Assembly: GCF_900091625.1 (NCBI RefSeq)
Contig: NZ_FMIC01000002.1
Location: 4,030,001 to 4,094,000, forward strand
DNA from: Micromonospora peucetia
GTDB taxonomy: Bacteria; Actinomycetota; Actinomycetes; Mycobacteriales; Micromonosporaceae
DNA: 64,000 nucleotides
Reading direction: 5' to 3'
Part shown: piece by piece, positions 54,953 to 63,678 of the stretch
Layout of the letters: the number at the start of each line of letters is the position of its first letter
Position numbering within the stretch: position 1 is the stretch's first letter
Made by a program: the position numbers and the translations under genes
The notes under the pieces: generated by a model
Seen by the model: only the letters and a program-made list of their open reading frames with translations
Told to the model about the DNA's origin: nothing
Database searches by the model: none

Positions 54953-57088
54953 TCAGTCCCGGGCGGTCACCGCCTCGTGTCCCGCCGACGCGTCGGCGTC
55001 GCCCTCGGCGGGCTGACGCGCGATCCGTCCGGGCCACCAGAAGCGGTCGCCGAGCGTGAACGCCAGCGCCGGCACCAGGACCGTCCGGACGAGCAGGGTG
55101 TCCAGCAGCACGCCGATGCAGACGATGATCCCGATCTGGGTCAGCAGGATCAACGGCAGGACGCCCAGGACGGCGAAGACCGCGGCGAGCAGGACGCCGG
55201 CGCTCGTGATGACGCCGCCGGTGACCCGCAGGGCCGAGAGCATGCCGGCCCGGGTGCCGGTGCGCCGGGCGTCCTCGCGGGCCCGGGTGACGAGGAAGAT
55301 GTTGTAGTCCACGCCGAGCGCCACCAGGAACACGAAGGCGAGCAGCAGGACGCCGCTGTCGAGCGCCGGCATGTCGAGCACGTGGTCGAAGAGCAGCCAC
55401 GACGCGCCGATGCTGGCGAAGAACGACGCGATCACGGTGAGCACCAGCAGCAGCGGGGCGACCAGGCCGCGCAGCAGCAGCACCAGGACCGCGCCGACGA
55501 GCAGCAGGATGATCGGCAGGATCAGCCGCAGGTCCTTGCCGTTGGCCTCGTTCTCGTCGTAGGTGGCCGCGACGGCGCCACCCACCACCGCGCCGTCGAA
55601 CGCGGGTGCGCCGTCGACCGCGGGCGGCGCGGAACCGGGGATCGCCGCGACCGCGTCCCGCAGCGCCTCGACGGCCCGGTTCGCGGCGTCGGTGCCGGGC
55701 TCGGCCTCCAGCACGACGTCGACCTGGGCGACCTGGGCGCCCGCCTCACCGGGACGTGCGGAGGCGACGCCGGGGACGGCCGCGACGGCGTCCGTGACGG
55801 CCCGTACCGCCGAGGGCGTGGTGAGCACGGCGACCGGTTGGGTCGTGCCAGCGGGGAAGGACCGGGCGAGGGTCTCCGCGCCGGCGACCGCTTCCGGCTT
55901 GACCCGGAACTGCTCGGTCTCGGACAGGCCGGTGCGGATGCCGAGCCCACCGAGGGCGAGCCCGGCGAGCAGCAGCGTCGCGAGCAGCGCGACCGGTGCG
56001 GGACGGCGCTCGACGGCGGCACCGAGCCGGCCCCACAGCCGGCCCTCGCGGACCTCGCCGCCGACCCGGGGCACGAACGGCCAGAACAGGCCGCGACCGA
56101 AGGTCACCAGTACCGCCGGGAGGACGAACAGCGCCGAGAGCATGGCGAGGATGACGCCCGTCGCGCAGGCGATGGCGAGGGCGCGGTTGAGCTCCTGCTC
56201 GGACAGCAGCAGGGTGAGCACGCCGAGGACGACGGTGGAGCCGCTGGCGAGGATGGGCTCGGCGGTACGGCGCAGCGCGGCGCGCATCGCCACGAAGCGG
56301 TCCTCCTCGCGGCGCAGTTCCTCGCGGTAGCGGGCGATGATCAGCAGGGCGTAGTTGGTGGCGGCGCCGAAGACGAGGACGCTGGCGATGCCGGTGACGG
56401 CGCCGCCGGGCAGGTTGATGCCGAACGCCGGGACGACCGTTTCGAGGGCCCGTAGGGTGAGCTGCTCCGTCGCCGCGACGACGACGAGCGGCACGATCCA
56501 GAGGAACGGGCTGCGGTAGGTGATGAGCAGCAGCAGCGCCACGACCGCGGCGGTGACGGCGAGCAGCGTGGTGTCGGCGCCGTCGAAGACCTTGGTCAGG
56601 TCGGTGGCGAACGCGGGCCCGCCGGTCACCTCCACGGTGAGGGTGCCGGGCGTGTCGTCCAGGGACGCGCGGAGCTGGTCGATCCGGCCCGCGATCTCTT
56701 CCTGCCCGCCGCCGGTGGAGAGCGGTACGGCGACGAGCGCGACGGCACCGTCGGGGGAGACCTGCGGCGGGCTGACCCGTCCGCCGACGGCGAACTGGCC
56801 GAGGTCGCCGGACCGGTCGGTGACCGCCTGGCGGTCGGCCTCGGTGAGCGGGCCGCCGTCGGTGCGGCTGACGACGACGATCGCGGCCTGGACGTCGCGG
56901 GAGGGCAGTTGATCCTGGAGGCGCTCCACCTGGGTCGACTGCCACTGCGCGGACAGGCCGGTGGAGGACACGGGCGCCGGGTTGTCGGGCTTGGGTAGCC
57001 CGAAGACGGCCGCGCCGAAGACGATCGCGGCGACCACGGTGAGCCACGCGGCGAGCCGTCCGCGTGCCACGCGGGTGAACACTGACAT
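54953..57088 (-). CDS. MMPL/RND-family transporter
   Basis: The product is 711 residues, with about 11-12 membrane helices in the MMPL arrangement: one N-terminal helix, a large extracytoplasmic loop (residues about 35-175), a five-helix block with FGAATNYALLIIARYREELRR, a second loop, then a second block with DYNIFLVTRAREDARR. These (D/N)Y motif segments carry the proton-relay residues. It likely exports lipids or drugs. ATG 57088 is chosen because GAGG lies 6 nt upstream; a GTG four codons earlier is less likely. It is divergent from a MarR regulator with a shared operator. Confidence 0.93.
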   Translation of the reverse strand: MSVFTRVARGRLAAWLTVVAAIVFGAAVFGLPKPDNPAPVSSTGLSAQWQSTQVERLQDQLPSRDVQAAIVVVSRTDGGPLTEADRQAVTDRSGDLGQFAVGGRVSPPQVSPDGAVALVAVPLSTGGGQEEIAGRIDQLRASLDDTPGTLTVEVTGGPAFATDLTKVFDGADTTLLAVTAAVVALLLLITYRSPFLWIVPLVVVAATEQLTLRALETVVPAFGINLPGGAVTGIASVLVFGAATNYALLIIARYREELRREEDRFVAMRAALRRTAEPILASGSTVVLGVLTLLLSEQELNRALAIACATGVILAMLSALFVLPAVLVTFGRGLFWPFVPRVGGEVREGRLWGRLGAAVERRPAPVALLATLLLAGLALGGLGIRTGLSETEQFRVKPEAVAGAETLARSFPAGTTQPVAVLTTPSAVRAVTDAVAAVPGVASARPGEAGAQVAQVDVVLEAEPGTDAANRAVEALRDAVAAIPGSAPPAVDGAPAFDGAVVGGAVAATYDENEANGKDLRLILPIILLLVGAVLVLLLRGLVAPLLLVLTVIASFFASIGASWLLFDHVLDMPALDSGVLLLAFVFLVALGVDYNIFLVTRAREDARRTGTRAGMLSALRVTGGVITSAGVLLAAVFAVLGVLPLILLTQIGIIVCIGVLLDTLLVRTVLVPALAFTLGDRFWWPGRIARQPAEGDADASAGHEAVTARD

Positions 57089-57166
57089 CGGTTGCCTCAC
57101 GGTCTCTCGACGGGATTCCTTCGACGTTCAGACCTCGCGAACGACGCAACATGACGAACGTCGAGT

Positions 57167-57189
57167 ATCTCGATAAACGAGATTATCGA
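57167..57189. promoter_or_regulatory. MarR operator between MMPL and marR-type genes
   Basis: TCGATAA-ACGAGA-TTATCGA (57170-57189) is a perfect 7-bp inverted repeat, and ATCTCG-ATAAA-CGAGAT (57167-57172/57178-57183) is a second one interleaved with it. The stretch is AT-rich and lies in the 151-bp divergent gap. It is the expected binding site for the MarR protein. Confidence 0.65.
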
Positions 57190-57239
57190 CTGCTGAGTTA
57201 TGCTGCAACCGGAACGGACGGCAGGAGGAAGCGACCGAC

Positions 57240-57770
57240 GTGACAGGTCACGGCATGTACCGGCGGCGCGACACGCACCGCGATCGGCTGGTCGCCCAGA
57301 TCACGGCCGAGCTGCGGCGCTACTCGGTCGACGCGCAGCACATCGGGCACGCCTTCGCCGGCCTGCACGGGCTCAACGCCACCGACCTACAGGCGCTGAT
57401 CGCGGTGATGGACGCCGAGCTGTTCGGCCAGCCGATCACCCCCGGCCGCCTCGGCGAGCAGCTCAACCTCTCCTCCGGTTCGGTCACCGCCCTGATCGAT
57501 CGACTGGAGCGCGCCGGGCACATCCGCCGTGACCGCGACACCGCCGACCGGCGGAAGGTCTTCCTGCACTACGCCGAGCGGGGCGCCGCGCTGGCCGTGG
57601 AGTTCTTCCGCCCCCTGGGCCGGCGCACCGACGAGGTGATGGCCGGCTTCAGCGACGATGAGCTGGAGGTGGTGCAGCGGTTCATGGCCGCGATGACCAC
57701 CTCGATGGGGGAGCACCGCGACGCGGTGCGCGCCGCCCGGGACGAGCCGGCCCGGCGCGCGAACGGGTGA
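57240..57770 (+). CDS. MarR-family transcriptional regulator
   Basis: The product is 176 residues. The winged helix has LNATDLQALIAVMDAE, ITPGRLGEQLNLSSGSVTALIDRLERAGHI and DTADRRKVFLHYAE, typical of MarR. It starts at GTG 57240, with GGAGGA at 57223-57228. It is divergent from the MMPL exporter and very likely represses it until a toxic ligand binds. The CocE-type hydrolase follows with 1 nt between stop and start, so it is in the same operon. Confidence 0.92.
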   Translation: MTGHGMYRRRDTHRDRLVAQITAELRRYSVDAQHIGHAFAGLHGLNATDLQALIAVMDAELFGQPITPGRLGEQLNLSSGSVTALIDRLERAGHIRRDRDTADRRKVFLHYAERGAALAVEFFRPLGRRTDEVMAGFSDDELEVVQRFMAAMTTSMGEHRDAVRAARDEPARRANG

Positions 57771-57771
57771 C

Positions 57772-59469
57772 GTGGTGATCGACCGGTTGGCGACCCGCCT
57801 CGCCACCGCCGCGCTGCGGTTGCCGCCCGCACGCACCCGTCGGGTCACCCTCAGCCGGGACATCCCGGTGCGGGTGCGCGACGGCGTGCCGCTGCGTACC
57901 GACCACTACGCCCCGGACCTGCCCGACACGCCCACCGTGCTGATCCGCACCCCGTACGGGCGGGGCGGGCCGATGCGGCTGCTCGGCCGGATCGTGGCCG
58001 AACGCGGTTACCACGTGGTGATCCAGTCCTGCCGCGGCACGTTCGGCTCGGGCGGCACGTTCGCCCCGCTGGTGCACGAGCGCGAGGACGGCTTCGACAC
58101 TCTCGACTGGCTGCGCCGCCAGCCCTGGTGGTCCGGCGCGTTCGGCATGTTCGGCGCCAGCTACCAGGGCTTCGTGCAGTGGGCCCTCGCCGCCGACGCC
58201 GGAGAGGAACTGCGCGCGATGGTCGCGGTGGCGACCGCCTCGGGCACCCGCGACTCGACGTACGCCGGAGAGTCCTTCGCCCTGGACACCGTGCTCACCT
58301 GGGCCGAGCTGCTCCAGGCGCAGACCGTGCCGTGGCTGGCCCGGCAGTGGGAACTCAAGCGCGGCCAGCCCCGGCTGGTCGCGGCGCTGGCCCACCTGCC
58401 GCTGGCCGAGGCGGACCGGGTGGCCACCGGCGTCACCGTGCCGTTCTTCCAGGAGTGGCTGCGCCACCACACCCCGGACGCCGACTACTGGCGTACGCGC
58501 GTCTTCGGCGACCGGATCGCCGAGGTCCACGCGCCGGTGGCGATGGTGAGCGGCTGGCACGACATCTTCCTGCCGGCCCAGTTGCGTGACTTCGTGGCGC
58601 TGCGCGCGGCCGGGGCCCGTCCCCGGCTGACCGTCGGGCCGTGGACCCATGGCAGCCCCGGGCTCCTCCTCGCCGCGCTACGCGACGGGCTGGACCACCT
58701 CGACGAGCACCTCGCCGGGCGGCGCCCGGGGCTGCGGACCGGCACCGGTCCGACCACCCCGGTGCGGGTGCACGTCGGCGGCGCGGGCGGCGGCTGGCGG
58801 GACCTGCCCGACTGGCCGCCCCCGTCGGTGCCGACCCCGTGGCACCTGCACCCGGACGGCGGGCTGAGCCCCGCCGCGCCGGTCCCGTCGGCGCCGGACG
58901 GCTTCCACTACGACCCGGCTGACCCGACGCCCTCGCTCGGTGGCCCGCTGCTCGTCGCCCAGCGGGCCGGGCCGGTGGACAACCGCCCGGTCGAGGCCCG
59001 GCCCGACGTGCTCACCTTCACCAGCATCCCGCTCGATGTGCCCGTCGAGGTGATCGGCCCGGTACGCGCCGAGATCCATCTGCGCAGCGAGCTGTCCCAC
59101 CTGGACGTCTTCGTGCGACTGTGCGACGTGGACCGGCGCGGCCGGTCCTGGAACGTCTGCGACGGGCTGGTCCGGGTCGCGCCCGACCGGTTCCCCGCCG
59201 ACGCCACGGGCGTGGTGCGCGTACCGGTGGAGACCTGGCCCACGGCACACCGGTTCGCGGCGGGGCACCGGCTGCGGGTGCAGGTCTCCGGCGGCGCCCA
59301 TCCCCGCTACGCGCGCAACCCCGGCACCGGCGAACCTCTCGGCGCAGCCGTTACCCTGCGTGCCGGATGGCGGGAGGTCCTGCATGATCCGCAGTGTCCG
59401 TCCGCAGTGGTCCTGCCGATCATGCCACCTGTCACGCAGCTTTCCGTTGGCCGAAAAAACCCCTCCTGA
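57772..59469 (+). CDS. CocE/NonD-family hydrolase (S15 alpha/beta-hydrolase)
   Basis: The product is 565 residues. The alpha/beta-hydrolase core has VLIRTPYGRGGPM, QSCRGTFGSGGTF (oxyanion region), nucleophile Ser in FGASYQGFVQW, an Asp region VSGWHDIFLPAQ, and His in VGPWTHGSPG. The C-terminal jelly-roll (residues about 400-550) matches the X-Pro dipeptidyl-peptidase/cocaine esterase family (DVFVRLCDVDRRGRSWNVCDG). GTG start follows the marR stop by 1 nt, so it is coexpressed with the regulator; it may modify the compound that the MMPL system exports, which is inference. Confidence 0.9.
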   Translation: MVIDRLATRLATAALRLPPARTRRVTLSRDIPVRVRDGVPLRTDHYAPDLPDTPTVLIRTPYGRGGPMRLLGRIVAERGYHVVIQSCRGTFGSGGTFAPLVHEREDGFDTLDWLRRQPWWSGAFGMFGASYQGFVQWALAADAGEELRAMVAVATASGTRDSTYAGESFALDTVLTWAELLQAQTVPWLARQWELKRGQPRLVAALAHLPLAEADRVATGVTVPFFQEWLRHHTPDADYWRTRVFGDRIAEVHAPVAMVSGWHDIFLPAQLRDFVALRAAGARPRLTVGPWTHGSPGLLLAALRDGLDHLDEHLAGRRPGLRTGTGPTTPVRVHVGGAGGGWRDLPDWPPPSVPTPWHLHPDGGLSPAAPVPSAPDGFHYDPADPTPSLGGPLLVAQRAGPVDNRPVEARPDVLTFTSIPLDVPVEVIGPVRAEIHLRSELSHLDVFVRLCDVDRRGRSWNVCDGLVRVAPDRFPADATGVVRVPVETWPTAHRFAAGHRLRVQVSGGAHPRYARNPGTGEPLGAAVTLRAGWREVLHDPQCPSAVVLPIMPPVTQLSVGRKNPS

Positions 59470-59615
59470 GCTGGGCATTCATTCATCGATGGGGTTATCG
59501 TTGGGCCAACGCCCGACGCTGTGCACCACTCGGTCGGGCCTGCGTGTGAGGCTCCCACATCGCCTACGCGGTGTCACCGTCATGCCCGGCCCCCGACCCA
59601 TACAAGGGGGAACCC

Positions 59616-60482
59616 ATGACGCGGGCACCGGGAAACCTGCTGACCGTCCGCCGCCTGCTGCTCGACCACCTCAACGTCGACCCCGACACCTCGCGCGATC
59701 AGGACCTCGAACCCGCCGAGGTCGGCATCGTCGGCGACCCCGCCCACCGGGGCGGCTACCACTGCGGTTCCGACCGGGTGGTGACCAGGGACTACTCCGT
59801 CGTCGAGTCGACTCGGGACTCCGCCGGGCTGACCCTCGACGCGGCCGCTCTCGACGTCGGCTTCTTCGAGGTCCGCGCCGCGGGTGGAAGACACGACCTT
59901 CGCAGCTTCTCCGCCTGGTGTGTCGCGCAGTGCGTCGCCGGCACCTCGGACAGCCGAGACATTCGGGAGATCATCTACTCCCCGGACGGCAGGGTGGTCC
60001 GGCGGTGGGACCGCCTGCGCAAACGCACGAGCGGCGACAACTCCCACCTGTGGCACACCCACTTCAGCTTCTTCCGTGACTCGATCAAGGCGAACCGGGA
60101 CCAGACCCCGCTGTTCCGCCGTTACCTGAGCACCATCGGACTCCTGGAGGACGGCATGGACCGTAGTGAGTTCCTCGGACACTTCAAGGCCGCACTGGCC
60201 GACCCGAACATCGCCCCCCTGCTGCGGGCGATCCCCTGGCAGTACGTCGGCGGTGGCATCCCCAGGGACATGTCCACCCTCAACGTGCTGAACGAGATGC
60301 TCACGCTGAGCCGGACGACCGCGGCGCAGGTCGGCGGCGACCTTGTCGACGAGGACGCGATCGTCACCGGGGTGGTCGCCGGCCTGGACCCGGCGGGCCT
60401 GGCCGAGCGGATCGCCGCCGCGCTCCCCGCCGACCAGGCCAAACAGGTCGCCGACGAGCTGGCCCGCCGCCTGGTCGACTGA
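59616..60482 (+). CDS. Phage-like M15-type (Hedgehog/DD-peptidase fold) protein
   Basis: The product is 288 residues from ATG 59616, with AAGGGGG at 59604-59610. I recognise the pattern of a phage/actinomycete family: GYHCGSDRV with His49, RDYSVVESTRD, LTLDAAALDVG with Asp80, and SHLWHTHFSFFRD with His147/His149. A His, Asp, HxH set is what a zinc M15-type peptidase would use to cut peptidoglycan peptides. REIIYSPDGRVVRRWDR is another family segment. The last 130 residues are a separate helical domain of unknown function. No signal peptide is present and no other phage gene is nearby, so it may be a domesticated endolysin-like or polysaccharide-associated protein. Confidence 0.65.
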   Translation: MTRAPGNLLTVRRLLLDHLNVDPDTSRDQDLEPAEVGIVGDPAHRGGYHCGSDRVVTRDYSVVESTRDSAGLTLDAAALDVGFFEVRAAGGRHDLRSFSAWCVAQCVAGTSDSRDIREIIYSPDGRVVRRWDRLRKRTSGDNSHLWHTHFSFFRDSIKANRDQTPLFRRYLSTIGLLEDGMDRSEFLGHFKAALADPNIAPLLRAIPWQYVGGGIPRDMSTLNVLNEMLTLSRTTAAQVGGDLVDEDAIVTGVVAGLDPAGLAERIAAALPADQAKQVADELARRLVD

Positions 60483-60511
60483 CCAGCCCGCACCCGGCGG
60501 CCGACAGATCC

Positions 60512-60555
60512 GGCAACGACAGTTGCGCAATACCTGTTGCGCAACTGTCGTTGCC
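60512..60555. promoter_or_regulatory. Duplicated operator upstream of the ArsR-MFS operon
   Basis: A perfect 19-bp inverted repeat (60512-60530 with 60537-60555) has a 6-bp centre TACCTG. Each arm contains the 8-bp palindrome TTGCGCAA (60523-60530 and 60537-60544), so two dimer sites sit 14 bp apart. The element lies 18 bp before the regulator start. It is the expected binding site of the ArsR-type protein and would block transcription. Confidence 0.8.
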
Positions 60556-60573
60556 GATGTCACGCTGTCCGGT

Positions 60574-61149
60574 ATGACGAATCCCGACGTACGCCACGTG
60601 ACCGACTCGCGGGTGCTCGCCGCGTTGTCCCATCCGCTGCGCCGCCGGTTGATGGACGTGCTCAAGGTGCACGGCCCGTCGACCGTCGGCCAGCTCGCCG
60701 AGCGGACCGGTCAGGCGCCGGCGAACACCAGCCACCACCTCAAGGTGCTGGCCGGCGCCGAACTGGTCGAGGAAGCGCCCGAACTGGCCCGTGACCGGCG
60801 GGAACGGTGGTGGCGCCTGGTCACCCGCGGGGTCCGGTGGTCCCAGTCCGACTTCGACGCCGACCCCGCCGCACGGGCCGTAGCCGACGCTGCCACCTCG
60901 CTCAACCTGGACCGGCACGTCGCCCTCGCCCGGGCCTGGCAGGCCACCGACGACCCCAGCCGGGCCGCCTGGGGGGAGGGCCCGTTCTCCACCGACCGGT
61001 GGCTGCGCCTGACGCCGGAGGAACTGGCCGAGCTGGGCAGCGAGATGAACGACCTGCTCGCCCGGTGGGCCGAGCGGGACGTGCCCGACGACGGGCGGCA
61101 GCGCGAGCCGGTCTTCCTGTTCGCCTACGGCGTCCCGGCCACGCCGTGA
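60574..61149 (+). CDS. ArsR-like winged-helix regulator
   Basis: The product is 191 residues. The HTH is LAALSHPLRRRLMDVLKVHGPS, VGQLAERTGQAPANTSHHLKVL and AELVEEAPELARDRRERWWR, typical of the HTH_20/ArsR group; no metal-binding Cys motif is present, so the ligand is probably organic. The C-terminal half (ARAWQATDDPSRAAWGEGPF) is helical. The ATG has CACGCT 7 nt upstream. It overlaps the MFS gene by 4 nt and likely represses that exporter through the duplicated operator. Confidence 0.9.
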   Translation: MTNPDVRHVTDSRVLAALSHPLRRRLMDVLKVHGPSTVGQLAERTGQAPANTSHHLKVLAGAELVEEAPELARDRRERWWRLVTRGVRWSQSDFDADPAARAVADAATSLNLDRHVALARAWQATDDPSRAAWGEGPFSTDRWLRLTPEELAELGSEMNDLLARWAERDVPDDGRQREPVFLFAYGVPATP

Positions 61150-62456
61150 CGCCGCCCGCCCGCGCAACCCCGTCGACGCGGACCGCCCACGCCACGCCCG
61201 CGCCGACCGCCACGCCCCGTGGCGGGCTGCTGCGGCACCGGGACTTCCGGCTGCTCTGGGCCGGCCAGACCGCCAGCGCCGTCGGTAGCAATGTCACCGC
61301 CGTCGCGCTGCCCCTGGTCGCGGTGACCGTGCTCGACGCCAGCACCTTCGTCGTCGCGGTGCTGACCGCCGCAGCCTGGCTGCCGTGGCTGCTCGTCGGT
61401 CTGCCGGCCGGCGCCTGGGTGGACCGGCTGCCGCGTCGGCCCGTGATGATCGTCTGCGACCTGGCTTCCGCGCTGCTGTTCCTCAGCGTGCCCGTCGCCG
61501 CCGCGATCGGCGCGCTCACCGTGACGCAGTTGCTCGTGGTGGCGCTGGGCGCCGGCCTGGCCCGGGTCTTCTTCGAGACGGCCGACCAGGTCTACCTGCC
61601 CGTGCTGCTGCGCCGCGAGCAGGTGCCCGAGGGCAACGCGAAACTCCAGGCCACCCAGACGGCGAGTTATGTGCTCGGCCCCGGTCTCGCCGGTGTGACC
61701 GCGCAGCTCGCCGGCGCCGTCACCGCGCTGCTGCTCGACGCGCTGAGTTTCCTCTTCTCCGCCGCGTGTCTGCTCCGCATCCGCACCGTCGAACCCCGTC
61801 CCGAGCACGCGGGGCGCTCCCGGTCGCTGCGACGGGAGATCGGCGAGGGGCTCCGGTTCGTCGCCCGGGACCCGTACCTGCGGGTGCTCACCGCCTTCGG
61901 GGCGGCCAGCAACGTCGGGCTGGTCGGCTACCAGGCGGTCCTGGTGGTCTTCCTGGTCCGGGAGGCGCGACTCGCGCCGGCCTCGGTGGGCGCGCTGGTC
62001 GCGGCGATGAGTCTCGGCGGCATCGTCGGCGCGCTGCTGGCCACCACACTCGGCCGGCGACTCGGCTCCGCCCGGGCCATGTTCCTGGCGGCGGCGTTCA
62101 CCGGACCGCCGGCGTTGCTCATCCCGCTCGCCGGGCCCGGCGAGCAGCTCGCCCTGCCGGCGATCGGGGGGATGCTGGTCAGCTTCGGGGTGGCCGTCGG
62201 GAACGTGCTCAAGGGCAGCTTCCGGCAGACCTACACCCCGCACCAACTGCTGGGCCGCGTCACGGTGAGCATGCACATGCTCAACTACGGCACGATCCCG
62301 CTGGCTGCGGTGCTGGCCGGGGCGGTCGGCTCGGCGTACGGAGCCGGCACCGCGATCGCGGTGATGACAGGCTGGCTGGCGCTCACCCCGGCGATCCTGC
62401 TGATCGGGCCGCTACGGCAGCGACGGGACCTGCCCGTCGCGCCGAAGCTGCCCTGA
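61146..62456 (+). CDS. MFS exporter
   Basis: The product is 436 residues with 12 membrane helices. Signature motifs are FRLLWAGQTASAVGSNVTAVALPL at the first helix, motif A region GAWVDRLPRRPVM, and a long central loop (RTVEPRPEHAGRSRSLRREI). This is the enterobactin-exporter/MFS_3-like group of drug or siderophore exporters. A 30-residue Thr/Pro/Ala N-terminus precedes the first helix. GTG start overlaps the ArsR stop (GTGA). Confidence 0.92.
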   Translation: MTPPARATPSTRTAHATPAPTATPRGGLLRHRDFRLLWAGQTASAVGSNVTAVALPLVAVTVLDASTFVVAVLTAAAWLPWLLVGLPAGAWVDRLPRRPVMIVCDLASALLFLSVPVAAAIGALTVTQLLVVALGAGLARVFFETADQVYLPVLLRREQVPEGNAKLQATQTASYVLGPGLAGVTAQLAGAVTALLLDALSFLFSAACLLRIRTVEPRPEHAGRSRSLRREIGEGLRFVARDPYLRVLTAFGAASNVGLVGYQAVLVVFLVREARLAPASVGALVAAMSLGGIVGALLATTLGRRLGSARAMFLAAAFTGPPALLIPLAGPGEQLALPAIGGMLVSFGVAVGNVLKGSFRQTYTPHQLLGRVTVSMHMLNYGTIPLAAVLAGAVGSAYGAGTAIAVMTGWLALTPAILLIGPLRQRRDLPVAPKLP

Positions 62457-62466
62457 GACGCGCTGC

Positions 62467-62493
62467 GGCGGCGGCCGTCAACCGGCCGCCGCC
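62467..62493. terminator. Hairpin between MFS and cspA
   Basis: GGCGGCGGCCG (62467-62477) pairs with CGGCCGCCGCC (62483-62493) around TCAAC. It lies 10 nt after the MFS stop and 12 nt before the cspA stop, so it serves both convergent genes. Confidence 0.75.
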
Positions 62494-62505
62494 ACCGGCA
62501 CGGAT

Positions 62506-62709
62506 CTACAGAGGACGGACGTTGTCCGCCTGCGGACCCTTCTGCCCCTGGGTCACCTCGAACTCGACCTTCTGGCCCTCGTTCAGCTCCCGGTAACCAC
62601 TCGACGCGATGGCCGAGTAGTGGACGAATACGTCCGGCCCTCCGCCGTCCTGCTCGATGAAGCCGAAGCCCTTTTCCGAGTTGAACCACTTAACCGTGCC
62701 GGTTGCCAT
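62506..62709 (-). CDS. cspA: Cold shock protein (CspA family)
   Basis: This 67-residue single cold-shock domain has RNP1 KGFGFI and RNP2 VFVHYS, the usual nucleic-acid-binding aromatic set, and ends QADNVRPL. It binds single-stranded RNA/DNA and melts RNA structure. GGGAGAG just upstream of the ATG is a good ribosome site. A leader of perhaps 60-80 nt upstream to about 62790 could allow temperature-dependent folding, as in other csp genes. Confidence 0.96.
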   Translation of the reverse strand: MATGTVKWFNSEKGFGFIEQDGGGPDVFVHYSAIASSGYRELNEGQKVEFEVTQGQKGPQADNVRPL

Positions 62710-62895
62710 GCATCTCTCCCTGTTCCAAAGCGGGTGACCCTCGGTCTTCGACCGATGATCGCCCGGTGCTACCCCGAGAGTAGCTGGCCAAACCCGGATC
62801 CGCTGGCCGAAGTGCCGCAGGTAATGCGGTGAACTCTCGGCGCGGGCGACGCGAATGCCGGGCGGTGCCCACCGACCTGCGGCATGCTTGCCCCG

Positions 62896-63579
62896 ATGAG
62901 GGGTGCCACAGCCGACGCGCTGACCGAGCTGGAGCAGGAAATCGACGCTCCGGGCGGCGGGCTGGACCGGCTCCGGCTGGTGCCGATCCCGTTCGTCCCC
63001 GAGGTCCGGCTACACCTGGCCGAGGACGCCATCGTCTGGTGGGCCCGGATGGAGGCGTACGCCGGGCACGCCCTGCCCGCGCCGTACTGGGCCTCGGTCT
63101 GGGCCGGCGGCCAGGCCCTCGCCCGTCACCTGCTGGACCACCCCGAACTCGCGGCCGGACGCCGGGTGCTCGACCTCGCCGCCGGGTCCGGCCTGGTGGC
63201 GGTCGCCGCCGCGCTCGCCGGCGCCGAGCGGGTGGTCGCCAACGACATCGATCCGTACGCGGTCGCGGCGGTGACCGTCAACGCCCGGGCCAACCGTGTG
63301 ACGGTGGCGGCCACCGGCGGCGACCTGCTCGACTCCGACCCAGACGAGGTGGACCTGCTGGTGGCCGGGGACGTGCTCTACGACCCGATGATGGCCGCGC
63401 GGGTGCTGCCCTTCCTGCAACGTGCCGCCGCCACGGGCGCCGACGTGCTGATCGGCGACCCCGGGCGGGGCCACCTGCCGCCGGGCGTGTTGACGGCGGT
63501 GGCGAGCTACCCCGTGCCGACCACCGAGCCCTCCGTCGACTCGTCCATGCGCCGGGTACAGGTGCTGCGCCCCCGGTGA
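62896..63579 (+). CDS. Class I SAM methyltransferase (L11/ETFB lysine methyltransferase-like)
   Basis: The product is 227 residues from ATG 62896. Motif I is [17 protein letters not shown], then [11 protein letters not shown] and [14 protein letters not shown]. The [18 protein letters not shown] segment before motif I is typical of the methyltransferase-16/ETFB-Lys-MTase group, which methylates lysines in proteins. An in-frame ATG at 62884 lies inside the probable -10 (CATGCT at 62883-62888, 7 nt before ATG 62896), so the later start is preferred. The target protein is unknown. Confidence 0.82.
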   Translation: MRGATADALTELEQEIDAPGGGLDRLRLVPIPFVPEVRLHLAEDAIVWWARMEAYAGHALPAPYWASVWAGGQALARHLLDHPELAAGRRVLDLAAGSGLVAVAAALAGAERVVANDIDPYAVAAVTVNARANRVTVAATGGDLLDSDPDEVDLLVAGDVLYDPMMAARVLPFLQRAAATGADVLIGDPGRGHLPPGVLTAVASYPVPTTEPSVDSSMRRVQVLRPR

Positions 63580-63678
63580 CCACGGGGCTCTCAGGGTCGA
63601 CCCCGAGACCGATACCAGGGGGCGGTGGGGGAACGGACCCGATGCCCGGGGTGGCCGGGCGGCCATAGCGTACGGGGC

